In this document: one piece after another, positions 16,641 to 25,324 of the stretch
How positions within the stretch are numbered: the first letter of the stretch is position 1
How the letters are laid out: every line of letters begins with the position of its first letter
NCBI GenBank assembly: GCA_900545285.1
Contig: UQYK01000006.1
Span: 1 to 53,291 of the forward strand
DNA: 53,291 nt
Reading direction: 5' to 3'
Source of the DNA: an uncultured Ruminococcus sp.
GTDB taxonomy: Bacteria; Bacillota; Clostridia; Oscillospirales; Ruminococcaceae
Notes under the pieces: generated by a model
Told to the model about the DNA's origin: nothing
What the model saw: only the letters and a program-made list of their open reading frames with translations
Databases searched by the model: none
Made by a program: the position numbers and the translations under genes

Positions 16641-17654
16641 CTATTCCATACCGTTGGGATTTTGAACGGTAAAGCGCCAGCTATCGGCGCACATCTTTTC
16701 CAAACCGGAAACTGCCTGCCATCCCAGCAGTTCCTTTGCCTTTGCCGCATCTGCATAGGATGCCGCAATATCTCCGGCACGGCGCTTGGTAATTTCAATG
16801 GGAATCGTCCTGCCGCAGGCCTTTTCATAAGCCCGTATCACTTCCAGGACGCTGCTGCCGGTACCGGTACCCAGGTTGACTGCGGTAAATCCGGAATGCT
16901 CCATTCCGTACGCCAGTGCTGCGGTGTGGCCATCTGCCAAATCCATTACATGGATATAGTCCCGCACGCCGGTGCCGTCTGGTGTGTTGTAATCGTTTCC
17001 GTAAATATTAACATGATCCAGTTTTCCAGAGGCAACCTGTGCAATATACGGCACCAGATTATTGGGAATTCCGTTTGGATTCTCCCCCAGCAAGCCGCTC
17101 TCATGGGCACCAATGGGATTAAAATACCGCAGTGCCACTGCACTGAACTGGGGATCAGATTTACAGACATCCCGTAGAATCTGTTCAATCATTACCTTGG
17201 TATACCCATAGGGATTCGTTGCGGAAACCGGCATTTCTTCCCGGTATGGCACCGGGTTCTGACATCCGTAAACAGTAGCACTGGAAGAAAAAATAATCGT
17301 ATGGCACTTCTGCTTTGCCATCACGCGCAGCAGAGAAACGGTTCCTCCAATATTGTTTTCATAATATTGAAGCGGCTTTTCTACAGACTCTCCGACTGCC
17401 TTTAACCCGGCAAAATGCATGACCGCGTCAATTTTATTGTCAATAAATATCTGACGTATGCTCTCTTCATCCCGCAGATCTGCCTGATAAAACCGCACCT
17501 GCTTCCCGGTGATCAGTTGTATCCGGGCAAGCGCCTCTACCTTTGAATTACACAAATTATCCACGACTACAACAGAGTATCCCGCGTTAATCAAAGATAC
17601 ACAAGCATGACTCCCGATAAATCCGGTTCCGCCGGTTACCAGAATCTTTCCCAT
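16641..17654 (-). CDS. galE: UDP-glucose 4-epimerase
   Basis: 337-residue NAD-dependent short-chain dehydrogenase-type enzyme that interconverts UDP-glucose and UDP-galactose in the Leloir pathway. Seen: the NAD-binding GGTGFIGSHACVSL at 8-21, SSSATVYG with the catalytic Ser, and NPYGYTKVM with the catalytic Tyr and Lys. The length equals E. coli GalE (338). It lies 31 bases after galK on the same strand, and the two steps are adjacent in galactose use (with GalT elsewhere, as none is in this window). UDP-galactose could also feed cell-wall polysaccharide synthesis. Confidence 0.96.
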   Translation of the reverse strand: MGKILVTGGTGFIGSHACVSLINAGYSVVVVDNLCNSKVEALARIQLITGKQVRFYQADLRDEESIRQIFIDNKIDAVMHFAGLKAVGESVEKPLQYYENNIGGTVSLLRVMAKQKCHTIIFSSSATVYGCQNPVPYREEMPVSATNPYGYTKVMIEQILRDVCKSDPQFSAVALRYFNPIGAHESGLLGENPNGIPNNLVPYIAQVASGKLDHVNIYGNDYNTPDGTGVRDYIHVMDLADGHTAALAYGMEHSGFTAVNLGTGTGSSVLEVIRAYEKACGRTIPIEITKRRAGDIAASYADAAKAKELLGWQAVSGLEKMCADSWRFTVQNPNGME

Positions 17655-17685
17655 TCTATTTCCGCCATCCTTTCCAAAGATGATG

Positions 17686-18978
17686 TCATTCTAAAATTGT
17701 CACTCCGCCAACCGGACGGATTTTTAATACATGGCAGGAACCTGCGCCGAGAACGGCTTCCATCCCCTCTTGAAACTGCGATAACAGCACCGTTGGGACA
17801 AACGCCTGAATCGTGCCGCCAAAACCGCCGCCGTGCACCCGGATGGCACCACGTCCACCCAGCATTGCAGAACCGACTGCCAACGCAATAGATGCTGGCT
17901 GATCCTGGGGTGCAGAAGAAGGATATACATTTTGCAGCAGGTCATAGGAGGACTGTCCGGATTTCTGCACAAACCGCAAAAATGCCTCAAAGTCACCCCG
18001 TTCCAGGGCATCTGCCTCTCCCTGGGCACGCCGGTCTTCCCGATAAAAATGCATGGCACGCAGCACTGCGCGGTCACCACAAGCCTTTCGCAGTTCTGGA
18101 ATGGACTTTAACACCTGATTTGCCGAAACCTCTGACAAAAATGATTTTCCAAAATATGCAGCCACTGCACCCATCTCTGCCGGAATTGCGGCGTATTCGT
18201 CTGTCAGATCTGCATGGCTTCCGCCGGTATCTACGATACACAGGGCATAGCCGGTTTTATCAAAATCAAATGCAATCGATCTGACCTCCGGCAAATGAGG
18301 ATCGAAAAAGTCAATTGCCACAACGCCGCCTACTGAGGATGCCATCTGATCCATCTGTCCGCAGGGCTTGCGATAGAAGACATTTTCTGCAAACTGGCCA
18401 ATTTCTGCAAGTGCTATCGGGCTTAATTTTCCCTCTGCAAAAAATGCATTGCAGATATTTCCCATCAGGACTTCAAATGCCGCAGAAGAAGACAAGCCGG
18501 ATCCCTTTAAAACCGTAGATGTGGTATACGCATCAAATCCGTGTTCCAGCGGATAACCCAGCTGTCCAAATCTGGCCGCCACACCGCGTATCAATTCTGC
18601 CGCATGGGGTTCCTGTGTTTCCGGAATTGGTTCCAGTTCCTCTAATGAGATTACATCCAGCGGATAGCCTTCTGACTGCACCTGAATGACGTTGTCGCTT
18701 CGCGGAGATGCAACGGCGATAATATCCAAGTTCACACTGGCCGCCAATACGTGGCCGTGCTGATGATCTGTATGGTTTCCGCCCAGTTCTGTTCGTCCCG
18801 GTGCGGAAAAGATTGCAATTTCCCGATCAGTTCCAAATGTTTTCCCGAATGCTTCTAATGTGTGCAGCAACCGCGCCCGGTACGCATCCAGTTCTGATTT
18901 TCCGCCGCAGAGCACAGAAAGCTTTTCATCCAAAGCACCATCCTGCACCATTTGCTGTACCTGTATCAACTGCTTCAA
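17686..18978 (-). CDS. galK: Galactokinase
   Basis: 430-residue GHMP-superfamily kinase that phosphorylates galactose at C1. Seen: the galactose-binding signature GRTELGGNHTDHQHG, the ATP-binding loop KGSGLSSSAAFEVLMG, and a C-terminal GGGFGGTIQAFV. The likely start is TTG seven bases after AAGGAGG; a GTG two codons earlier lies almost on the ribosome site and is less likely. It is slightly longer than E. coli GalK (382) because of an N-terminal helical extension, common in Firmicute homologues. It is first in a galK-galE-DUF2500 operon with a good promoter upstream. Confidence 0.94.
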   Translation of the reverse strand: MKQLIQVQQMVQDGALDEKLSVLCGGKSELDAYRARLLHTLEAFGKTFGTDREIAIFSAPGRTELGGNHTDHQHGHVLAASVNLDIIAVASPRSDNVIQVQSEGYPLDVISLEELEPIPETQEPHAAELIRGVAARFGQLGYPLEHGFDAYTTSTVLKGSGLSSSAAFEVLMGNICNAFFAEGKLSPIALAEIGQFAENVFYRKPCGQMDQMASSVGGVVAIDFFDPHLPEVRSIAFDFDKTGYALCIVDTGGSHADLTDEYAAIPAEMGAVAAYFGKSFLSEVSANQVLKSIPELRKACGDRAVLRAMHFYREDRRAQGEADALERGDFEAFLRFVQKSGQSSYDLLQNVYPSSAPQDQPASIALAVGSAMLGGRGAIRVHGGGFGGTIQAFVPTVLLSQFQEGMEAVLGAGSCHVLKIRPVGGVTILE

Positions 18979-19050
18979 GTACACCCCTCCTTTATCAATT
19001 GTTTCTTCAAAGCTGTCTTATTTTTCAGCGAGCATAATACCTCACTATCT

Positions 19051-19079
19051 AGTATAATCGATTTCACGCAATTTTGCAA
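19051..19079 (-). promoter_or_regulatory. Predicted promoter of the galK operon
   Basis: Minus strand: TTGCAA (19074-19079), 17-base spacer, TATACT (19051-19056), about 70 bases before the galK start. Confidence 0.65.
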
Positions 19080-19165
19080 GAGATCTTTTCAGTTTTTTTG
19101 AATTTTTGCAAAAGAAAGGTCTCTTCCTGCAAAATCCAAGTTACTTTGGCTTTTTTCCTGCAAAC

Positions 19166-19203
19166 AAAAACCCGATACGGAATGTAATCCGTATCGGGTT
19201 TTC
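19166..19203 (-). terminator. Terminator of the scaffoldin-like gene
   Basis: Perfect 15-base stem (19166-19180 with 19189-19203) with an eight-base loop and A/T-rich flanks, about 45 bases after the stop codon. Confidence 0.88.
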
Positions 19204-19250
19204 GCTTTTGCACTCATGAATGAATGCGTTATTTTTTAAGGATTTTCACC

Positions 19251-22200
19251 TTACTTTGCCAGAGGAGAATCCTTTGTCAGAGTCGGGCAGATTTCCTTCC
19301 ACGGTCTTTCACCGCCGGCCATTCTGTAAGAGTAGAAGAACAGGTTCCACAGAGCATCGTTATTCGTGATCTCGTGTGTATCATCGTTCTTGCCGCCCTT
19401 GCCTTCGGTGTCAATATCAGACAGGAAGTACATCAGAGTTTCGATTTCATCATTATGCGGTACGGTAGTTGCTACGAGATCATAGAACTTAACGTCCTGC
19501 GCACCAGCATAAATATAAGAATAATAGAACAATGTGCTTTCTGCATCGTTAATGTCGTTATCAGCATTCAGATTTGTATCACCCTTTATGCCAACATAAA
19601 CCTTTACGGTATCGCCATCAATTACAGTGCCATCCTTGTAGATCGGCTTCAGAACAGATTCAGCATAAGCCTTCTTCTGTGCATCATACAGATCAGCCGG
19701 GCTGTTATACTCGAAGTGAACATCAGCTGTAACATCGGTCTTTTCGCCCTTTTCATTTACAGAGTAAACAGTGAGCAGATCTGCAATGTTAAACGGATTT
19801 TCATCTACAGAGAAGTAGTAGCCAACAGCAGTCTTCACTTCAACAGAGAGAGAAGTTGTTGTTACTACCGGACCCGGTTCCGGAGTTGTTGTGGTTGTGG
19901 TAGTAGTTGTTGTTGTGGTGGTGGTGGTAGTAGTTGTAGTCGTATCTGTAACTGTACCAGATGTGGTAGTAGTTGTAGTAGTAGTGGTAGTCGGACCTGT
20001 AACTGTAGTAGATGTGGTGGTAGCAGTTGTTGTTGTTGTGGTGGTGGTAGTAGTAGTGGTTGTAGTGCTGGTTGTGGTGTTGATGTTCGGGCGGTCGCCT
20101 CTCTTACTTGTTGTAGTAGTAGTAGCAATTGTAGATACTGTAGTAGTTGTTGTTGTAGTTACCGGAGCAGCGCTAGTTGTAGTGGTGGTTGTAGTGGAAG
20201 TAGTTGTTGTTGTCGGATCTGTAACAGTTGTAGATGTGGTGGTAGTGGTTGTGGTGGTTGTTGTAGTGGTTGTAGTTGTGGTGGTAGTAGTTGTAGAAGT
20301 GGAAGTTGTCGTAATCGGAGCGGTAGAAACAGTGGTAGTAGTGGTACCAGTACCACGTGTAGTTGTGGCAGAAGTTGTAGTAGTAGTGGTAGATGTGGTG
20401 GTAGTTGTGCTGGTAGTGGTTACGGTAGTAGTTGTTGTAACGCCTTTGCTTACAATAACGCGGATTTCACCATTGTTCAGGCCAACCTGTTCCTTAAAGA
20501 TGTTCTGGTTGTCTGCATTCAGGTATTCATACCGTTCCTGATCAACCCATGTGCTTCCGCTCAGCATCTTATCAGTTCCGTCCGGACCAAATACCATCGG
20601 GAATGCATAATACTGAACTGTCTCGCCCTCATATTCACCAGTCTGGAGTGTCAGGCCAGCAGCCTTTGCCAGTGCAGTAACTGTGTCAGCATCCGGAATG
20701 TTGAATGCCATGCTCAGTACATAATCCTTTGTAGTCGGATCCAGGATGCTGCCATCGTTGGAGGACTGTGTGAAGAAGATCCAGCGGTTTGCTTCCTTAT
20801 CGGTTTCGCCGTTCTTGTACTTCATGAAATTCTGCAGGTTCACCTGATTCTGGCCAGGAACATTCCATGTGCAGGAATCTTCATCATATGCCAGTTCCAG
20901 CATATCAGCAGTTACATTCGGGAGTGCGATTACGCCGCGGAAACCAACAGTATCTGCATTTGCAGAAGCCTGCTTGGTAACAGCCAGAATCGGCAGCTCC
21001 TCTTCTTCAGCGCCTGCGTATACAAACGGCTTCTGAAGCTCCATGTTGATCGGCATCTGCGGCTTAGTTACGTCTGTAGTAGTAGTGGTTGTGTCCTTCT
21101 TGTCAGTATAAACGCGGATACCGCCGTTGTAGTAAACAACGTCTGTTTCATGAATATCCTTGCCGGCTGCGCCGTCATCATCCAGATATTCAAAACGCTT
21201 CATATCAACCCATTTGTCCATGCTCAGCATCTTGTCTGTGCCGTCCGGAGCAAAGTTGATCGGGAACAGATAATAAGTATCGCCGTTTTCGTCTTTCATC
21301 AGCTGCAGGCCTTCTTCTTCAGCTACTGCAACTGCCTTGTCAGAGATGTCTACGGTCATGTTCAGCAGTGCGCCGTCCTTTGCAGTAAAGGCACCGCCGT
21401 TTGCGCTCAGAGATACGAAGATTCTGCGCTTGCTTTCATCAATGCTGTTGTCTACGCCTGTACCAGATGTGCCTCTGTCGGCAGTGTAATCTACATAGCC
21501 CTGTGCACTCTTTGTCAGGCCAACGCCAGCAAATGTCTGTGCTTCATCGAAGGAGTCGATGTCATAGCTCAGTGTCAGAATACGTGCAGTTACTTCCGGA
21601 ATATCAATTGCATACTTATAACCAAAGCTTGCAACTGCATTCTTGATATCTACACCGATCTGTACTTCAGAATCACCAGGTTCAAAGGTCTTTTCCTGAA
21701 TGCTCATGACAATACCCTTGCCCTGCGGTGCTTTTTCTGTTGTAGTAACCGGAGCAGCTGTTGTTGTAGCAACTGTTGTCACAACGGTAGAAGCTGTGGT
21801 TGCCGGTGTAGTTTCTGTAGTTGCCGGCTTAGATTCTGTTGTCGGTGTGGTTTCTGTGGTTGCCGGTGTAGTTTCTGTAGTTGCCGGTGTAGTTTCTGTA
21901 GTTGCCGGTGTAGTCTCTGTAGTTGCCAGTGTGGTTTCTGTAGTTGCCGGTGTGGTTTCTGTGGTTGCCGGTGTAGTTTCTGTGGTTGCCGGCTTAGATT
22001 CAGTCGTAGTGGTTACTACGTCCGGAACGTCATGCAGAACAACCTTGATGATTTCTACATCGTCAGCCTGCGGCCAGTATACGCTTGCCTTCATAGAATC
22101 GCCAACATCAGAGGGAATGGTATAATCAAATGCCACTTCCTTGCTGCTGGGAACTTCCTGTTTGTCATACTGTTTCTGCTTCCACTTTCCGCCGTCAGTC

Positions 22201-22994
22201 GGCATATAACCGAATGCCAGTGTGGTCTCAGTATCATTCGACTTTACCTTATAATAGAATGTCAGAGACTTTGCACCCATCGGGTCAAATTCAACAAATC
22301 TATTATTTTTATCATCTACGTCCTCTTTCAGAACAGCCTCACGGTCTTTGGATGCCGGTGTTGTTGTAACAGTGGTTGTAACAGAAGATTCTGTTGTAGT
22401 AACTGGTGCTTCTGTTGTGGTTGTTACGCCTGTTGTAGTAGTGGTAGCTGTTGCAACCGGTGTATCCTTGCCAACTGTGAACGTTACAGAGATGGAGTCC
22501 CCGGAAGCTACAGATTCACCAGCAAATGCAGAAGCATCCATGGTAACTACAGCAGCCCAGGTGTACTTGTCGTTGCTGTCAACCATGTACTGATCATCTT
22601 CATTTACAGTATAAGCGACATCAGTATATGTTTTACCACTTGTAGAGAACGATACAGAATCTACTTTCAGATTGTCAGTAAAGTTCTTTTCGTTCTGATC
22701 TTCGAAAATAACAAAGTAAAATTCCTGCAAATCACCGGATCCATAAGAAGCGGTGTTCTTTGTGGTTACGGTATAAGTACCGTCTCCTGTTACATTGCTG
22801 ATCTGTGTTGCAAAGCGGTCATAGTTATCGCCGCCCAATGCCCAGTGCTCATCTCGCGCAAACAAATAGCAGTCACCAGTTGTTCCTGCACTTGCAGTCA
22901 ATGACATCACCGGTGTGATCAGTGCACTCGTCAGGATCGTGGTTGCAGCCATGACACCTGCAGTGAGAGATGAAAGAATCTTTTTCATCTTCAT
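19251..22994 (-). CDS. Large Thr-rich scaffoldin/CttA-like cellulosomal protein with X-dockerin
   Basis: 1247 residues, secreted (MKMKKILSSLTAGVMAATT... signal peptide). Order: module 1 (about 31-175), beta-rich and unassigned; a Thr linker; module 2 (223-321), CBM-like with an aromatic-rich stretch; a 7-residue Thr repeat linker (to about 421); two homologous ~210-residue modules (424-633 and 644-850) with a cohesin-like start and a shared core FxPDGTDKMLS...W-V-D ending in NGxIRV; about 190 residues of nearly pure Thr; an X-like module (1045-1131); and a divergent dockerin (GDTNLNADNDINDAES and DTEGKGG...NNDALWNLFFYSYRMAGG). The end resembles the X-dockerin dyads of R. flavefaciens ScaB and CttA, which bind the ScaE cell-surface cohesin. 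The two middle modules may be cohesins or cellulose-binding modules. The start fits AAGGAAG at 11 bases. Confidence 0.75.
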   Translation of the reverse strand: MKMKKILSSLTAGVMAATTILTSALITPVMSLTASAGTTGDCYLFARDEHWALGGDNYDRFATQISNVTGDGTYTVTTKNTASYGSGDLQEFYFVIFEDQNEKNFTDNLKVDSVSFSTSGKTYTDVAYTVNEDDQYMVDSNDKYTWAAVVTMDASAFAGESVASGDSISVTFTVGKDTPVATATTTTTGVTTTTEAPVTTTESSVTTTVTTTPASKDREAVLKEDVDDKNNRFVEFDPMGAKSLTFYYKVKSNDTETTLAFGYMPTDGGKWKQKQYDKQEVPSSKEVAFDYTIPSDVGDSMKASVYWPQADDVEIIKVVLHDVPDVVTTTTESKPATTETTPATTETTPATTETTLATTETTPATTETTPATTETTPATTETTPTTESKPATTETTPATTASTVVTTVATTTAAPVTTTEKAPQGKGIVMSIQEKTFEPGDSEVQIGVDIKNAVASFGYKYAIDIPEVTARILTLSYDIDSFDEAQTFAGVGLTKSAQGYVDYTADRGTSGTGVDNSIDESKRRIFVSLSANGGAFTAKDGALLNMTVDISDKAVAVAEEEGLQLMKDENGDTYYLFPINFAPDGTDKMLSMDKWVDMKRFEYLDDDGAAGKDIHETDVVYYNGGIRVYTDKKDTTTTTTDVTKPQMPINMELQKPFVYAGAEEEELPILAVTKQASANADTVGFRGVIALPNVTADMLELAYDEDSCTWNVPGQNQVNLQNFMKYKNGETDKEANRWIFFTQSSNDGSILDPTTKDYVLSMAFNIPDADTVTALAKAAGLTLQTGEYEGETVQYYAFPMVFGPDGTDKMLSGSTWVDQERYEYLNADNQNIFKEQVGLNNGEIRVIVSKGVTTTTTVTTTSTTTTTSTTTTTTSATTTRGTGTTTTTVSTAPITTTSTSTTTTTTTTTTTTTTTTTTTTSTTVTDPTTTTTSTTTTTTTSAAPVTTTTTTTVSTIATTTTTSKRGDRPNINTTTSTTTTTTTTTTTTTTATTTSTTVTGPTTTTTTTTTTSGTVTDTTTTTTTTTTTTTTTTTTTTPEPGPVVTTTSLSVEVKTAVGYYFSVDENPFNIADLLTVYSVNEKGEKTDVTADVHFEYNSPADLYDAQKKAYAESVLKPIYKDGTVIDGDTVKVYVGIKGDTNLNADNDINDAESTLFYYSYIYAGAQDVKFYDLVATTVPHNDEIETLMYFLSDIDTEGKGGKNDDTHEITNNDALWNLFFYSYRMAGGERPWKEICPTLTKDSPLAK
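19878..20440 (-). repeat. Near-homopolymeric Thr linker coding region
   Basis: About 190 codons, mostly ACA, ACT or ACC, with a few Ser, Ala, Val and Pro. It joins the second core module to the X-dockerin end. No fixed period was found. Such linkers are typically O-glycosylated in cellulosomal proteins. Confidence 0.85.
21796..22008 (-). repeat. 21-base tandem repeat coding TTPATTE
   Basis: About ten imperfect 21-base copies that encode the heptapeptide TTPATTE, with variants TTLATTE and TTESKPA. The repeat forms the linker before the first large core module. Confidence 0.85.
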
Positions 22995-23200
22995 GTTTAT
23001 CATTCTTCCTTTCTTGATTATCATATCAAAGTGTTTGCCCGGCAGTATTTTTGCCGGTGCGATGCAGAGAAGCCGCAGCTTTTGCATAACCATACAGCAG
23101 CACGAGTCTTTCGCGCCCCCTTTTCGCTCCAATTTGTGCATTTGTACAACAATTGCATTCACTGACATGTGCTTTCCTGCACCATACTTCTCCATATACC

Positions 23201-23229
23201 AGTATAGTATATTTGATGGAATTTTGCAA
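23201..23229 (-). promoter_or_regulatory. Predicted promoter of the scaffoldin-like gene
   Basis: Minus strand: TTGCAA (23224-23229), 17-base spacer, TATACT (23201-23206). Confidence 0.65.
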
Positions 23230-23435
23230 GCATTTTTTTAATTTTTGAAAGAATTTTATGCGTCTTGCAAAAAAGTTATTCTGCTTTTTGTGCACTCTAC
23301 ACAAAAGGATTGCGCTTTGTTTAAATGAAATCATGGACATGCATTCCCATGTTTTTTCCGGCTCCTCCTTTGCTTTTCTTTTGTAAAAAGAAGGATAAAG
23401 ATACACGATAAATTCGATAAAACAGTATAAAACTA

Positions 23436-23464
23436 TTGCATTTATTGTCAAATCATGTTATAAT
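23436..23464 (+). promoter_or_regulatory. Predicted promoter of the GLUG-dockerin gene
   Basis: TTGCAT (23436-23441), 17-base spacer, TATAAT (23459-23464), 40 bases upstream of the start codon. Confidence 0.62.
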
Positions 23465-23503
23465 ATGTCGAATCGTGTCGAATTAAGAAGGGAGATACTT
23501 TCT

Positions 23504-25210
23504 ATGAATCTGAAAAAACAACCTGTTTTAAAAATCTGGAGCTTGCTCTGTGCATTTGCGATGTGCCTGCTGTTTCTTTTCTCTGCCATACAACTGCCCG
23601 CATCCGCTGACAGCAGTGCGCCGGATGGAGATGGTACAGCAAAAAATCCTTATGCCATCAGTTGTTTTTCCGATCTTATGTGGCTGTCGCAGCGAGTCAG
23701 CCAAGAAAATCATGAATTTTCCGTAATTCTCACCGCGGATATTTCCTGGGATACAGAAAGCACCTGGGTACCCATCGGCACACATAGCCTCCCATTTCAT
23801 GGCACATTTGACGGAAACGGGCACAAAATCACAGGGGTTTCCTTTCAGGGAAATGCAGATCAGGGGCTGTTTGGCGGTAATTCCGGAACCGTAAAAAATC
23901 TGGGAATCGAAGGAACACTGATTCAGGGAAAAAGAGACACCGGCGCAATTGCCGGCTGGAACAGCGGCACTATTCTCAACTGTTACGCCGTATGCGATGT
24001 GCTGACCACCGGCAATCAATGCGGCGGCCTTGTAGGGAACAACAGCGGTACCGGAAAAATCGAAAACTGCTATCACATTGGCTCCGTCACCGCAAATGGA
24101 GCAAATGCAGGCGGAATTGTCGGGAGATCCTCCGGCGATAGTGCCAATCTTCAAAACTGCTACCACCTCGGCAGCGTTCAGGTATCCTCTTCTCCGGAAT
24201 ACGGCAATCAAATTATTGGAAACGCAGAAGGCTATACCGATGTTCCAATTCTGAACTGCTTTTATGAAAAAGGTTCCGGCACAGCAGCCGGAGATGGTCT
24301 TTCTTACTGCGAACCGAAAAATGCAGCGCAACCAGAAGCTGCTTTCCAGGACGGTACCGTTGCTGCACTCCTCTCTGAAGCCGCATCAGGACAAGAAGAA
24401 TGGGCAGATTGGTATGTGCGTAACAACCAGACGCGCCTTTCCGGAATCGGAAACGATTTGCCAATTGTGACAACTACAACCACTTCCACCTCTACAACTA
24501 CTTCGACCTCTACCACCGCTTCAACCTCTACCACCACTTCAACCTCTACAACTACTTCAACTTCTACAACCACTTCAACCTCTACAACCACTTCAACCTC
24601 TACCACCGCTTCAACCTCTACCACCGCTTCAACCTCTACCACCACTTCAACTTCTACCACCACTTCAACCTCTACCACTACTTCAACCTCTACCACTACT
24701 TCAACTTCTACCACTACTTCAACTTCTACCACTACTTCAACTTCTACCACCACTTCAACTTCTACCACCACTTCAACTTCTACCACTACTTCGACTTCTA
24801 CCACCACTTCAACTTCTACAACTACTTCAACTTCTACCACTACTTCAACTTCTACCACTACTTCAACTTCTACTACCACTTCGGCTTCTACAACCACTTC
24901 GACTTCTACCACCACTTCAACTTCTACCACTACCGAACCGGACTGGATTCCTATGTACGGAGATACTGACCGAAACGGACGTGTAGATATTACAGATGCC
25001 TTTCTAGTTCTGCAATATTACGCCAACCACAGTGCCGGGAATCTCAGCTATACATTTACCGAATACCCGGAAATTGAACGAAAACTGCTGCCTTTTGTTG
25101 ATATTGACCATGACAAAAGCATTACCATTTCAGATGCATACTATATCTTAAAGTACTATTCCCTGCAATACGCCGGTGCCCCTGCGACATGGGACGAGAT
25201 ACAAAAATAA
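23504..25210 (+). CDS. Secreted GLUG-repeat protein with TSTSTT linker and dockerin
   Basis: 568 residues. Signal peptide (about 1-35), then a domain with several GLUG-type repeats (about 80-260): FHGTFDGNGHKITGV, GLFGGNSGTVKNLGI, GAIAGWNSGTILNCYA, GGLVGNNSGTGKIENCYH, GGIVGRSSG. GLUG repeats occur in bacterial surface and adhesin-like proteins and have no catalytic role I can name. A linker of about 25 copies of the hexapeptide TSTSTT (327-478) follows, then a dockerin with GDTDRNGRVDITDAFLVLQYY and VDIDHDKSITISDAYYILKYYS, each ending in a YY..S/L..AG signature. The start at ATG has AAGGGAGA upstream. It is divergent from the scaffoldin-like gene, and both end in related dockerins, which suggests they act at the same surface site. 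Function unknown; perhaps adhesion or matrix binding. Confidence 0.88.
   Translation: MNLKKQPVLKIWSLLCAFAMCLLFLFSAIQLPASADSSAPDGDGTAKNPYAISCFSDLMWLSQRVSQENHEFSVILTADISWDTESTWVPIGTHSLPFHGTFDGNGHKITGVSFQGNADQGLFGGNSGTVKNLGIEGTLIQGKRDTGAIAGWNSGTILNCYAVCDVLTTGNQCGGLVGNNSGTGKIENCYHIGSVTANGANAGGIVGRSSGDSANLQNCYHLGSVQVSSSPEYGNQIIGNAEGYTDVPILNCFYEKGSGTAAGDGLSYCEPKNAAQPEAAFQDGTVAALLSEAASGQEEWADWYVRNNQTRLSGIGNDLPIVTTTTTSTSTTTSTSTTASTSTTTSTSTTTSTSTTTSTSTTTSTSTTASTSTTASTSTTTSTSTTTSTSTTTSTSTTTSTSTTTSTSTTTSTSTTTSTSTTTSTSTTTSTSTTTSTSTTTSTSTTTSTSTTTSTSTTTSASTTTSTSTTTSTSTTTEPDWIPMYGDTDRNGRVDITDAFLVLQYYANHSAGNLSYTFTEYPEIERKLLPFVDIDHDKSITISDAYYILKYYSLQYAGAPATWDEIQK
24480..24930 (+). repeat. 18-base tandem repeat, about 25 copies (TSTSTT)
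   Basis: Tandem 18-base units such as ACTTCAACTTCTACCACC run without a break and in frame. Most differences are third-base changes; a few copies have Ala for Ser or Thr. The array could change length by slippage without breaking the frame. Confidence 0.92.
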
Positions 25211-25254
25211 AGCGATGCGGTATGACAAAAACACGTCATACCGCATCGCTTTTT
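25211..25254 (+). terminator. Terminator of the GLUG-dockerin gene
   Basis: Perfect 16-base stem (25211-25226 with 25235-25250) and a T-run, directly at the stop codon. Confidence 0.92.
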
Positions 25255-25324
25255 CTATGATTGTAAGAGAACCTGTTCTACGCACAGTTTTTTCTATATG
25301 TGTAAACTATGCAACTATATTGGC

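Larger units (their letters stand above)
22995..23503. other. Divergent regulatory gap between two dockerin genes
   Basis: No gene here. It holds the promoters of the scaffoldin-like gene (minus) and the GLUG-dockerin gene (plus). The scaffoldin leader would be about 200 bases and contains CCGGCA-N7-TGCCGG (23039-23057). The middle is AT-rich, and nothing else is recognised. Confidence 0.6.

Noticed and set aside
18982..18984. GTG as start of galK
   Set aside because: It is too close to AAGGAGG; TTG at 18976-18978 has the right spacing.
19891..20541. Val-rich plus-strand frame
   Set aside because: Antisense reading of the poly-Thr linker.
19224..22904. Long plus-strand frame opposite the scaffoldin-like gene
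   Set aside because: It is a Cys/Ser/Gly-rich reading of Thr codons in reverse. The minus frame has signal peptide, modules and dockerin.
23445..23464. TTGTCA as the -35 of the GLUG-dockerin promoter
   Set aside because: Only eight bases separate it from TATAAT; TTGCAT at 23436 gives the proper 17.
24304..24930. Minus-strand Val-Glu repeat frame
   Set aside because: Antisense reading of the TSTSTT repeat.
24480..24930. CRISPR-like array
   Set aside because: Contiguous 18-base units without spacers, inside a coding frame, with third-base variation.
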